Shown one piece after another: positions 12,349 through 20,283 of a stretch of DNA of 64,000 nucleotides (positions are counted from its first letter, which is position 1; each line of letters starts with the position of its first letter). The translations under genes were made by a program, and so were the position numbers. Below the pieces are notes generated by a model that had not been told where the DNA came from, searched no databases, and saw nothing but the letters and a program-made list of their open reading frames with translations. Source of the stretch: JAFGRU01 sp016934985 (lineage in GTDB: Bacteria > Desulfobacterota > Desulfuromonadia > Desulfuromonadales > JAAYDE01); assembly GCA_963665045.2 (NCBI GenBank), contig CAXXJQ010000009.1, positions 1 to 64,000 on the forward strand, given 5' to 3'.

Positions 12349-12426
12349 TCACAGCAGACCTTTCTTCCTGTTTGTGGTGCGCCCGCCCGGCCCGCCGCCG
12401 ATTATGATTACATCCCGTTTTTCCAT
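12349..12426 (-). pseudogene. N-terminal relic of a dihydrolipoamide-dehydrogenase-like flavoprotein
   Basis: A GCGGAGGAAAC ribosome-binding site precedes an ATG at 12426. The reading frame encodes MEKRDVIIIGGGPGGR, the FAD-binding start of a lipoamide-dehydrogenase or mercuric-reductase-like enzyme, then loses resemblance and stops after 25 codons. The rest of the gene is missing between the permease and the next flavoprotein. A deletion is the simplest explanation. Confidence 0.6.
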
Positions 12427-12532
12427 GGCGTTTCCTCCGCAGGTTTATTTGTCTCAACCTTAATTTTTGTTCTGCTTCATCGATGGGCTTTCGTTTTATT
12501 TTATCCCTTGTTGTTCCCCCCACAGGCGCTGT

Positions 12533-13546
12533 CTATGATGTCGACTCGGCAGGGACCAGGGCCGGAGCGCTTTCCTGCTCCTTGTGCTCACCGAAGATGC
12601 TGGGCGTGAACTTCACATACCAGGCTGCGGATTGCACCTGGACAATATAAGCCATGGCAATAACCAAGGCCGCATCGGATCCTTGGGCGCCGAAGGCATT
12701 GATGGCAATAGCCAGGGCAATGGACAGGTTGCGCATGACTGACCCGTAAACCAGGGCGATGGCATCGCCGCGGGGCAGCATCGCCTTGCCAACGACAGTG
12801 CTCAATACGAAGTTCACAGCATAGATCAGAACCAGCGGGACGAGGATTTTCAGAAGCATCTCAGGTGCCGAAGCGATGGTTTTGGCTTTGAGGGCTAAAG
12901 CCACAAATACGATGCCGAGAACCCCCAGGCAGGAAAGAGCTGGAAATTTAGGTGCCAGCACTTTCTGGAAATCGTCCTGACCGTACCTGTTGACCAGAAA
13001 CCTCTGCGTGGCATAGCCCGCCACCATGGGAAGGAAAACAATAAACAGGATCTGCTTGAAAACCGCCGCCAGGCTCATCTCAATATTCGTACCCATGAAC
13101 GCCTGAACGTAAAAAGGTGTTGCCAGAGAACCGAAGATCAAACCGATAACCGTCATCTTGATGGCCGCCGACATGTTGCCCCTGGCCAGTCCCGTCCACG
13201 AGATGGTCATACCGCTGGTCGGAACCAGTCCCGCAAGGAAAAGCCCGAGTGCCATATAGGGCCGGTCTTCGAAGAAAAATCTTCCGGCACCAAATGCCAG
13301 AAAAGGGACAATGCCAAAATTAATGAACTGGGTGATGACTTGCGCCTTGAAATCTCCGCCCTCGAAGACCTTTTTGATTTTCAGGGTCACCATCATGGGA
13401 TAAACCATGAGAAAGGTAAAAGGGATGATCATGCTTTTAAGCCAGGTGATTTCAGCAAACAGCCCATAAATAAAACCTGCTATCATCATAGTGGGAATTG
13501 CCACAATCAGGTTTGTGGAAAATTTTTTCAATATTTGCAACATCAT
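12533..13546 (-). CDS. SBF/ACR3-type membrane permease
   Basis: A 337-residue protein with about ten hydrophobic segments. The pattern, with internal LVPTSGMTISWTGLARGN and a late VMRNLSIALAIA block, is that of the bile acid:sodium symporter/ACR3 arsenite carrier superfamily. A Cys occurs in the helix PALSCLGVLG, roughly where ACR3 proteins have their essential Cys, but the assignment to arsenite is not proven. The start at 13546 has an AAGGAAG site; the frame begins 14 codons earlier without one. It heads a leftward operon with redox flavoproteins and faces a Crp/Fnr regulator, suggesting anaerobic or redox control of an exporter. Confidence 0.75.
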   Translation of the reverse strand: MMLQILKKFSTNLIVAIPTMMIAGFIYGLFAEITWLKSMIIPFTFLMVYPMMVTLKIKKVFEGGDFKAQVITQFINFGIVPFLAFGAGRFFFEDRPYMALGLFLAGLVPTSGMTISWTGLARGNMSAAIKMTVIGLIFGSLATPFYVQAFMGTNIEMSLAAVFKQILFIVFLPMVAGYATQRFLVNRYGQDDFQKVLAPKFPALSCLGVLGIVFVALALKAKTIASAPEMLLKILVPLVLIYAVNFVLSTVVGKAMLPRGDAIALVYGSVMRNLSIALAIAINAFGAQGSDAALVIAMAYIVQVQSAAWYVKFTPSIFGEHKEQESAPALVPAESTS

Positions 13547-13719
13547 TTCTTCCTTTTCTGTAGTAATCTCTCTTGATGGAAAATCCATTGGCCCCTAAAA
13601 GCATCAGATGGTTGACCCTCCTATTTTATTACCGGCATAGGCCGCTGGCATTGGCACTGACCACAGACACCTCCTTGTGTTGTTTTCACCGAGTTTTACA
13701 GATACGGGAGAAAAGTGCA

Positions 13720-13733
13720 TTGATCTCGATCAA
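13720..13733. promoter_or_regulatory. FNR/Crp-type operator in a divergent promoter region
   Basis: TTGATCTCGATCAA is an exact match to the FNR consensus TTGAT-N4-ATCAA. It lies 29 bp before the Crp/Fnr regulator and about 175 bp before the divergent permease. It could serve autoregulation, control of the operon, or both. Confidence 0.8.
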
Positions 13734-13761
13734 CACAAATAATATTTTTTGAGAAAAACAA

Positions 13762-14439
13762 ATGAAAAAATCGAAACTGCGGAAAATTGTTGCTGGATTC
13801 CCCCTTTTTTCAGAACTCCGGGAGGAGCAACTCGACAGGCTGATTGAACACGCCATCGTATCGCCATTACCTAAAAAGGCTCTCTTTTTCAGCGAGGCTA
13901 CGACAGCCCATGGCATGCATATTCTGCTGACAGGCAAAGTAAAGCTGTTCAAAGTATCTGAGGAGGGAAAGGAACAGACCATTTTCATTTTAGGCCCCGG
14001 AGAACCTTTTTGCCTCTGTTCCGTATTTTGCGGTGGCAGGCTGCCGGGCAGTCTGGCTGCCCTGGAAGACAGCGAAATATTGTTTATCAGCCCGCGGGAG
14101 TACGAGCACCTTATGCGCGAAGACCCGTCCATCATGATGAACATGATGCGGGTCATGTCGCGCCGCCTTAAAGAGGCCATGGATCTGATCGATTCCTTAT
14201 CCCTCAAGCAGGTACCCTCCAGGCTGGCCGCCTATTTCCTGAGCAGGGAAAAGGATGGGAAGGTTACTCTCGACGTCTCCTACCGCGAGCTGTCCAAAAT
14301 TATCGGCATCACCCCCGAAGCTTTGTCCAGGGTACTGAAAAAAATGACGGGGGAGAGACTTATCCAGGTGGAGGGAAGCAACATTTATCTAAAAAACCGG
14401 GCTCAGCTGGCAGATGCCGGGGATGGGCGGCTTTCTTAA
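13762..14439 (+). CDS. Crp/Fnr-family transcriptional regulator
   Basis: A 225-residue regulator. The cyclic-nucleotide-binding beta-barrel is about residues 10-125, a long dimer helix (MNMMRVMSRRLKEAMDLID) follows, and the winged HTH is at about 170-212 (SYRELSKIIGITPEALSRVLKKM). The recognition-helix motif EALSRVL resembles the ExxSR of FNR, consistent with the FNR-type box just upstream. It has no N-terminal FNR Cys cluster, and the two Cys near residues 90-95 (CLCSVFC) are unlike FNR. Effector could be haem, nitric oxide or a nucleotide; none can be assigned. It probably controls the divergent permease/flavoprotein operon. Confidence 0.85.
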   Translation: MKKSKLRKIVAGFPLFSELREEQLDRLIEHAIVSPLPKKALFFSEATTAHGMHILLTGKVKLFKVSEEGKEQTIFILGPGEPFCLCSVFCGGRLPGSLAALEDSEILFISPREYEHLMREDPSIMMNMMRVMSRRLKEAMDLIDSLSLKQVPSRLAAYFLSREKDGKVTLDVSYRELSKIIGITPEALSRVLKKMTGERLIQVEGSNIYLKNRAQLADAGDGRLS

Positions 14440-14615
14440 GCTGGTGTCTTGACCAAAGGATAGATATGGATTGCCGGTAATAAAAAACTGAAAAGTGTCC
14501 TGCTTTTCGCAAGAAAAATCCAGTCTTGAACCTAATTTTTCAGTATTCCCTGTCCCCTTTTTCAGCAGAGATAGAAAAACCTTCTGTTCTTCTCACTACA
14601 GGAGAAAAGATAGCT

Positions 14616-15707
14616 TTACAGCGTAACAATTTTATTCTTGAGGATAAGAATTTCCAGTGCCATGGCAGCTTTGGCAACAAGCTGCTGCAACTCAACAAAG
14701 TTTCCTTTGGAATTGGCACGTTCCCCGTCCACATACAAAACGGCAACGACCCTTCCCCCGATAGTGATCGGCATTAAACCAGCAGACTGCAGGGAAGTCC
14801 CGCCAAAAGAAGAGATTATTCTGGCATTCAAAGGAGAAAAAGGGATGGGACCAATTAAGAATTTTTTACTATCCACAACAGTTTTCAGAATAGAGGCATC
14901 ATCAAGTGGAATTTGAACCTTGTCAAAATTTCCAACCATGCTTCCTTCGACATTGGCAACCCAGCCCCAGGACGATTTGCCTTGGACCGTAAACAGCGCC
15001 GTCCGTTTGAACACTTGAGACGCAAAGTGAATCAAGATGGCTGCGACATCATGCCGGTTTGTTGTATTTCCCAGCCCAACTGAAGCTTCTTTAAATGTGA
15101 GAATACCCGCATTGTCAGACTGCATTGAAGTTTCGGAACTTCTCTTAACCAGTTTCAAGTGGCTGTCCGCCTTCTTTTTGGTCCCGGGTTCTACTTGAGG
15201 CGGATGGCTTCCGTGAGACGTCTGTCCATTTAAAATCTGGTTTGCCACCATTCTTTCAGGAACAGGTCGCAGTTGTCGCTCAACTTTATAATACTTTTTT
15301 AACGCATGAGAAAGACTCAACTCCGGAGTAACCACCGGAAAAGTCTCAAGGCCGGTGCGAAAAGCAATTTCCTCGACAACCTCCAGATCGGTAGGATTGG
15401 CCATGGCCACGGTCAATGTTTCCCCGTTCATAGCAATGGGAACGATGGAATGGCGAGCAGCGATTGTTGCGGGAATCTGGGCAATTACCTCCGCCGGAAT
15501 ATGTTTGAGCCTTTCAGGCTTAATAAATGGCAGTTCAAACTTTCTGCTCAACATCCGGGCGATATCTTCCTCCCTGACAAAGCCCATCTCGATCAGGATG
15601 ATTCCTATTTTCCCTCCGTAAAGAGCCTGATATTCCAAAGCTTCATCCAGTTGGGACGTTGTGATTAATTTTTCATTTACCAGGATCTCTCCCAATCTGT
15701 AAACCAT
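14616..15707 (-). CDS. MshEN-domain protein with GAF-like C-terminus
   Basis: A 363-residue soluble protein. Residues 1-150 form a GspE/PilB N-terminal (MshEN) domain: LGEILVNEKLITTSQLDEAL, then FVREEDIARMLS and a second MshEN repeat AMANPTDLEVVEEIAFRTG. Such domains bind c-di-GMP in type IV pilus and secretion ATPases. There is no ATPase domain here. A charged linker (about 165-215) leads to a GAF-like sensor (about 225-360, ending VAVLYVDGERANSKG). The start at 15707 has AGAGGG upstream. The combination suggests a signalling protein responding to c-di-GMP or another ligand. No obvious operon partner. Confidence 0.65.
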   Translation of the reverse strand: MVYRLGEILVNEKLITTSQLDEALEYQALYGGKIGIILIEMGFVREEDIARMLSRKFELPFIKPERLKHIPAEVIAQIPATIAARHSIVPIAMNGETLTVAMANPTDLEVVEEIAFRTGLETFPVVTPELSLSHALKKYYKVERQLRPVPERMVANQILNGQTSHGSHPPQVEPGTKKKADSHLKLVKRSSETSMQSDNAGILTFKEASVGLGNTTNRHDVAAILIHFASQVFKRTALFTVQGKSSWGWVANVEGSMVGNFDKVQIPLDDASILKTVVDSKKFLIGPIPFSPLNARIISSFGGTSLQSAGLMPITIGGRVVAVLYVDGERANSKGNFVELQQLVAKAAMALEILILKNKIVTL

Positions 15708-16433
15708 GTACCCTCTCAAAAGAATAAATTTTTCAGATAATTGATAAGCCAGCCCCAAACCAGAAAGCTCCCCGCAAGAATGATCAATTGCTACAAAACA
15801 GGCTTCCTGTTTAACTTCTTAAATGGCCGGTGCCAGTCTTATCTTTTCAATCTACCAATTTTCAGATTCCGGTTTTTTAGCTTGGTATTAAAAACTATGG
15901 AGTCGTCCTCTTTAAACATATGCTTTATTAGTTAATTTATATTACAACAATGGTACCAACTTGGCTTTTGTATTTAACCTCTTGTAAACAATGGTTAAAC
16001 TCGATTTCAAAGAAATGTTTTGGGAATGGGAAGGTTTTAACAAAAGTTTAGAAAAATAATTTTGTTTGCAAAGAAATCCGCTAAAATAGGGGGAGAAGGC
16101 TGGTTTTACCCAAAAGTAACATTTTAACTTTGGTAAAACCCTTTTCAGAAAGGCTTAAGGGGAAAGAGTAAATTTTGAGGACTTTTTTTCCGGCAGGACA
16201 AAAAGTTGACCCGCCCAAGAAGTCGAGACGAGCGCAAGTCAGCAAATAAATCGGGGTATTAAGTTGCAGGGAATATGGCGGCAGGATTGTTCTTGATCCC
16301 TCTTGCCGCAGCTGCCTAAAATAATCGGTGATAGCTGTTGGATTTCAGGGGTGGACAACTTTCTTAGCCTTGGGCCTTTGCCTCGGGCCAGAGATCGCTC
16401 ACTGATTTGAAAAACCAGGGAGCGTCCCGAATT
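15708..16433. other. Gene-free interval with two hairpins
   Basis: No credible ORF. GGTTTTACC (16102-16110) and GGTAAAACC (16132-16140) form a 9-bp stem that extends inward through CAAAAGT/ACTTTG. GCGGCA/TGCCGC with inner GGAT/ATCC forms another at about 16279-16307. The left part (15900-16100) is AT-rich and may hold promoters for the MshEN-domain gene. I recognise no known RNA family. Confidence 0.4.
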
Positions 16434-17321
16434 TCAATCTTCTTCCTGTGGTACAACGACTTGTTCCTCGTTTTTTTCTTTCATATTAGTAAAATATTCT
16501 CTTAATGTATGTTTGCCGTGCTCGGGAGCAACCATATCCATTGCCAAGACTGTCAAGAAAAATTCTATGGGGCCATAAGTTTTACTTCCCATAAATAATT
16601 TAACGACTTTAAGAACAGCAGTACCTACCCAACTGGGCATGTAAATTATTTTCGGTTTTGTCCCCAAAACCTCAAAGGCCAGCCTTGCAATCTTATTATA
16701 GGTTAAGGTCTCCGGCCCACCGACTTTGATTTCCTGATCCTGCTTTTCAATGGCCTCCACACAAACCGTCGCCAAATCTTCACCATGTATAGGATTGACT
16801 TTATATTCCCCCTCATCAAGCAAAAATATCCGTCCTTTTTCAGCCATCCCATAAAATTGGCTTATGTCTGAGAAAAATCCATTTGGGCGAATAACGCAAT
16901 ATTCCAACCCTGAATTTTTCAGCTCTTCAACGAACCGCTCTTTAGCATTGCATAGTGCTGTATGTCTCAGCTTCTCCCCGTTTAATACGGAAACATAAAT
17001 AAACTTTTTTACTCCGCTCTTTTTTGCTTCCTCCAAAAGATTCATGTTGGCCTGATAATCAACATCCATATAGGTAAGGCCATCCTTTTGATTGGTGATA
17101 CCAACTGTTGAAATAACAACATCAATGTCCTTGCAACAATCTTTGATAGATTCAGGCTTGGTTATCTCTGCCTCCACTATCTCGGAAACTTCAATATTCT
17201 TTTCTTTCAGTCTTTCCGGATATCGAGCTATGACCCTGACAGGATCGGACCCTCCCAAAAGCTGTTTCGCAATATATCCACCCAGATAACCTGTTGCACC
17301 TGCTAGAAGAACTCTGTTCAT
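16434..17321 (-). CDS. NAD(P)-binding SDR/NmrA-like protein
   Basis: A 295-residue atypical short-chain dehydrogenase. The Rossmann start is MNRVLLAGATGYLGGYIAKQL with GATGYLG at residues 8-14, then IDVVISTVG, FIYVSVL and YCVIRPNGFF. The YxxxK of classical SDRs is not evident, as in NmrA-like and complex-I-assembly-type members. A hydrophobic C-terminal section (WVGTAVLKVVKLFMG, FFLTVLAMDMV) may contact membranes. The start at 17321 has AAGGGG upstream; the frame runs five codons longer. Its base composition is more AT-rich than most genes nearby. Substrate unknown. Confidence 0.75.
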   Translation of the reverse strand: MNRVLLAGATGYLGGYIAKQLLGGSDPVRVIARYPERLKEKNIEVSEIVEAEITKPESIKDCCKDIDVVISTVGITNQKDGLTYMDVDYQANMNLLEEAKKSGVKKFIYVSVLNGEKLRHTALCNAKERFVEELKNSGLEYCVIRPNGFFSDISQFYGMAEKGRIFLLDEGEYKVNPIHGEDLATVCVEAIEKQDQEIKVGGPETLTYNKIARLAFEVLGTKPKIIYMPSWVGTAVLKVVKLFMGSKTYGPIEFFLTVLAMDMVAPEHGKHTLREYFTNMKEKNEEQVVVPQEED

Positions 17322-18332
17322 ATTGCACCCCTTCATACTTGAAAGATTTTTCCGTTTCAGTCGGTTTGCATGAGCTTGCTTTGAAGATCCACCCTCGTTC
17401 TTTTGGAAATCTGTTTTAGTTCCCCAATCCTGAAATTTCCCAAGAAATCTTCTTTGAAACGCAGCATGTTTTTACTTCTGAGATCAACTCAAAAACTGCC
17501 ACAAAAATAGCATATTGGAGGGTTTTCTACAGCATCAAAGATAAAAAAAGGGCAGGAATTATAAAGGGTCAGGTCTATTTAAGTGTTTTTCAACAGGAGA
17601 AACGATACGCGATAAATCGTCATCGTGCCCATGAGCAGGAGCGGCATCGCCGGGGCAGACTCCGACAGGATCGCCGCGCCTCAGTACCACCTCGATCACC
17701 TGGATCTGAGACCTGGCTTGCTTTTTCTGCATTTTCTCATGATGCAAGGGCACGGTTCGATCGCCTAATTAATCTGGGGATGTCCCTAGTTTCTCTGGCG
17801 TGTCGGCTCTCAAAATTATTTTTAAAGGGAGTTTTTCCCTGCGATTGAAAGACTGAAAAAAACCTCGTTGGCCTGTTTTTCGGTTCCGCATGTGAACCGT
17901 ACCGAAAATCTGGTTAACAGGTCGAAAACATAAACATCATGATATTCGCTGCCTTCAATTGTCGTCCAGTGCAGGGGTATACGTTTTGAGCAATAGGTGT
18001 TTTCTTTAACTAACATTTTTTTAATTCGGCATCTGTTTTAAAGATACATTGTTCAAGCTTGGCAAAAGACAAGCGTCCATCAAATATTAATCAAACGGAC
18101 CTCGGGAGGGTTGAAAGAGGATTACCTATATTTTTCTATAAGAAAGGAAAAAAATGGAAAAATCTTGGAAAGATTTTGAAAATCGGCTGCGTTTATCCGA
18201 TTTTTGATTAAAAAATAAACTCATCCCCTTTTATGTCAAAAGTATTGTGAACTAATGCTTGGGCCGCCAACAGGGGGCACCATATTCAATTCAAAAATAA
18301 GTATAGTGCCCCCCTATTTCATTTAAACGTGA
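17322..18332. other. About 1 kb without a supported gene
   Basis: Two short leftward ORFs (17559-17753, 17822-18016) have no convincing coding signal. GGGTCAGGTCT at about 17568 is half of the palindromic repeat seen intact at 18942 and 19425. An inverted repeat GGGGGCAC...GTGCCCCC (18274-18315) lies just beyond the lipoprotein stop and may act as a transcript-end hairpin, though no T-run follows on the minus strand. The interval looks like decayed DNA bordering the cassette array. Confidence 0.4.
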
Positions 18333-18866
18333 TTAATTCAAATAGTTCAATATGGCTTGATTATTTAATATTTCAGTAATTGCTAAGGTTATAGCGCCTC
18401 CAGCTGGTCTATCCACACCTATGCCGGCATTGTTTACGACGGAAATATCTGTGCTATATCCATCCCCTGTTTCCACATGTATTGTCATATTACAACGTGT
18501 ACCGGAACCCATGGAACGGGTTTCAACATGAGCACTCAATACAGAAAGACTTAAAACCTTTAATCCGTCTTCTGAGATCTCTCCACCTCGTTTTTTCAAT
18601 TCAACCTTAAGCAATTCTATAGATTTTTCTGTCCATTCATTTAAATTAGCTTCATGATTAACAAAACTCAAAACACCTATTGGAACATTGGTCTTCGATT
18701 GTTGGATGTTTACAATATTTATTTTATTATTTAATTTAATATCACCAACTCTTTTTGGATTTACCTCTTGAGGAGTAGGAACTACTAAATAGGTTCCTCC
18801 GCAGCTAGTTAATAGAATTAACAGAAAAAAGGATTTAAGTAGATTGTTTACAATTTTAATATACAT
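18333..18866 (-). CDS. Small AT-rich lipoprotein, hypothetical
   Basis: A 177-residue protein with a lipoprotein signal: hydrophobic core FFLLILLTSC with the lipobox Cys at residue 22. The mature part is acidic and mixed, with no family recognised; the pattern INIVNIQQSKTNVPIGVLSF and GTRCNMTIHVETGDGYS suggests a periplasm-facing beta-rich domain. An ATTAAGGAG site precedes the ATG. The low GC fits the neighbouring cassette genes, and the hairpin repeat at 18942 lies immediately upstream. It is probably a captured gene; whether it lies inside the integron array is uncertain because no full attC flanks it. Confidence 0.6.
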   Translation of the reverse strand: MYIKIVNNLLKSFFLLILLTSCGGTYLVVPTPQEVNPKRVGDIKLNNKINIVNIQQSKTNVPIGVLSFVNHEANLNEWTEKSIELLKVELKKRGGEISEDGLKVLSLSVLSAHVETRSMGSGTRCNMTIHVETGDGYSTDISVVNNAGIGVDRPAGGAITLAITEILNNQAILNYLN

Positions 18867-18941
18867 ACAATTTCTCCTTAATTATTGTGCATAATTTTTT
18901 ATATTAAAGAAACCTACCAGTGAAATAAACGCACCCTGCTA

Positions 18942-19011
18942 AGGGTCAGGCCTGCAAGAAGCCAAGATGGAAGAAAAATTTTTTTACTTACATTATTGCG
19001 TGCCTGACCCC
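18942..19011. repeat. REP/MITE-like hairpin, copy A
   Basis: GGTCAGGC at the left and GCCTGACC at the right form terminal inverted repeats around about 50 bp of AT-rich spacer containing AAGATGGAAGAAAAATT. The same architecture and core occur at 19425. It abuts the attC-like arm that follows the 84-aa gene, and short repeats of the type CTTTGACC continue to its right. Confidence 0.7.
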
Positions 19012-19058
19012 TTTGACCCTTTTGACTCCTTTGACCCCGCCGTTTGGTTCATTTGCCG

Positions 19059-19313
19059 TTACCCGGGGATTTCTGGGAGCCTTTTCAACGCAGTTACAAA
19101 TCTTTCTTTATCAAATTCCCTACTGTTTTTCAGAACTTCAAAAACTTCAGCAGCAACGACACTGCCGATAAGTTCTTTTGCTTTACTTTCTGAAAACCCT
19201 TCAGAAATGAGACGGTCTAAAGTTGCTTTCGTTTCGGGAGGATCATTTAGTTCAATTTGATTTTGGACAACTTCTAAAATTGCTGATCTCAGCCTTTTAT
19301 TATGCTTCATCAT
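19059..19313 (-). CDS. 84-aa hypothetical cassette protein
   Basis: A small, mostly helical, charged protein with a short ELNDPPETKATLDRLISEGFSES stretch split here as ELNDPPETK and TLDRLISEGFSES. It has no signal peptide or membrane segment. The start MMKHNKRL follows the sequence GTTATAATTTGAGGGC, the same attC-core-plus-Shine-Dalgarno arrangement seen before the 90-aa gene. The stop runs into GGGTAACGGCAAATGAACC, resembling the left arm of an attC. I do not recognise the family beyond its being a common short hypothetical. It fits a promoterless integron cassette. Confidence 0.65.
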   Translation of the reverse strand: MMKHNKRLRSAILEVVQNQIELNDPPETKATLDRLISEGFSESKAKELIGSVVAAEVFEVLKNSREFDKERFVTALKRLPEIPG

Positions 19314-19324
19314 AAGCCCTCAAA

Positions 19325-19378
19325 TTATAACGAATTAGAGTTTTTACGGCGTTCGCCGCCGAAAAAAGTTCGTTAAAC
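19325..19378 (-). repeat. Short attC-like recombination site
   Basis: On the minus strand it starts at GTTTAACGAA and ends TTCGTTATAAT; the plus strand shows a core GTTAAAC (consensus GTTRRRY) at 19372-19378. The arms TAACGAA/TTCGTTA are exact inverted repeats around an inner GGCG/CGCC hairpin. It sits just upstream of the 84-aa gene, the place expected of the preceding cassette's attC. Confidence 0.65.
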
Positions 19379-19424
19379 TGAACCGCCCCCGGCTCAGCCC
19401 CTATGGAAATAAAAAGAAGATCTA

Positions 19425-19494
19425 AGGTTCAGGCCTGCAAGATTGCAAGATGGAAGAAAAATTATTTAACTTACATTCTTGCAGTCCTGACCCC
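19425..19494. repeat. REP/MITE-like hairpin, copy B
   Basis: It matches copy A in CAGGCCTGCAAGA, GCAAGATGGAAGAAAAATT and CCTGACCCCTTTG. The inner stem GCAAGA/TCTTGC is intact here. It lies between an attC-like left arm (about 19500-19530) and the short attC at 19325, so it appears inserted at a cassette junction. Confidence 0.7.
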
Positions 19495-19535
19495 TTTGTT
19501 CCTTCCGGTTTATTAAGGTGTTGGGCAGTGTTTTT

Positions 19536-20159
19536 TTACCCTTTATCCATCCAATCGCCGAAATCCATCTTTACAAGCGGCATTGGATCACGCGCCACGA
19601 TCGCTGGAAAGTCGACGGCACGTCCCCACCACTCGTTTATCACCAATATTTCCGTAGAACCAAAAGTCAGGAAGTAGTTTTTGGGAATAGACTGGTCTTT
19701 ATTTGCCGGTGAAAGAACTGCAACGGCTAAAAGGCCAAAAATGATCCGATCGCTGAGTCGGATTGCATCTTTGACAATTTCGGCTCTAGTCAAGCGTGCT
19801 GGACCTGCGGCATCGGAAATTAACTCAAAACCGCCGGGCAGTTCCGCGCCGTGGCCGTGACTGCATCGATGAATACCGTAGATCACGTCTGCCAAATCTG
19901 GTTTTCCACCAGGAGCCTTTGGTCGCTCAATTTTTACAGGAAAACGAGTTTCAACTAAATTGATGCCTGGCATTCCCATTGGACCAAGAATTGAGTAATT
20001 ATCGCGAAGAAGCTGCGTAAAACGCGCATTGCTACCGAGTTTTGGATAAACTTTTTTCGCAGTCCCATCGATAGCATTACAGGCATGCAACATAGCGGCT
20101 TCTATTTCACCCGCCATCCAATCATCAATTGCTTTCCGCACTGAGTTACCAACATTCAT
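19536..20159 (-). CDS. Cassette-encoded hypothetical with HEPN-like RCxxxH motif
   Basis: A 207-residue soluble protein. The ATG at 20159 is preferred because the longer frame runs back through the attC. An N-terminal helical part (AIDDWMAGEIEAAMLHACNAIDGTAKK) is followed by DVIYGIHRCSHGHGAELP, in which Arg98 and His103 match the Rx4-6H spacing of HEPN ribonucleases. Fold assignment is by pattern only. Its stop runs into CCCAACACCTTAATAAACC, an attC-like arm. GC is closer to the chromosomal average than the other cassettes. Possible toxin or defence RNase; unproven. Confidence 0.55.
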   Translation of the reverse strand: MNVGNSVRKAIDDWMAGEIEAAMLHACNAIDGTAKKVYPKLGSNARFTQLLRDNYSILGPMGMPGINLVETRFPVKIERPKAPGGKPDLADVIYGIHRCSHGHGAELPGGFELISDAAGPARLTRAEIVKDAIRLSDRIIFGLLAVAVLSPANKDQSIPKNYFLTFGSTEILVINEWWGRAVDFPAIVARDPMPLVKMDFGDWMDKG

Positions 20160-20176
20160 AAGTACACATTCCCGAT

Positions 20177-20279
20177 GCCCAACGTTGCTATAACCGGGCG
20201 CGTGGCTCAAGTGAAACTAGCAGGGAGCTTTTCGGGAAACGCCCCGAGGAAATCGCTCCGGTTGATAGATTTGTTGTGC
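20177..20279 (-). repeat. attC-like recombination site, 103 bp
   Basis: On the minus strand it begins GCACAACAAATC after the HEPN cassette stop and ends GCAACGTTGGGC, a full GTTRRRY core. Imperfect arms around ACCGG/CCGGT pair. An internal block (GAAACG...TCG, GCGCCCGG) is shared with the attC sites at 21267 and 21652. Confidence 0.75.
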
Positions 20280-20283
20280 GTTT

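Noticed and set aside
17559..17753. Possible small leftward gene (VVLRRGDPVGV...)
   Set aside because: Only a loose resemblance to a short hypothetical family, with the rest out of pattern; possibly a relic, not supportable.
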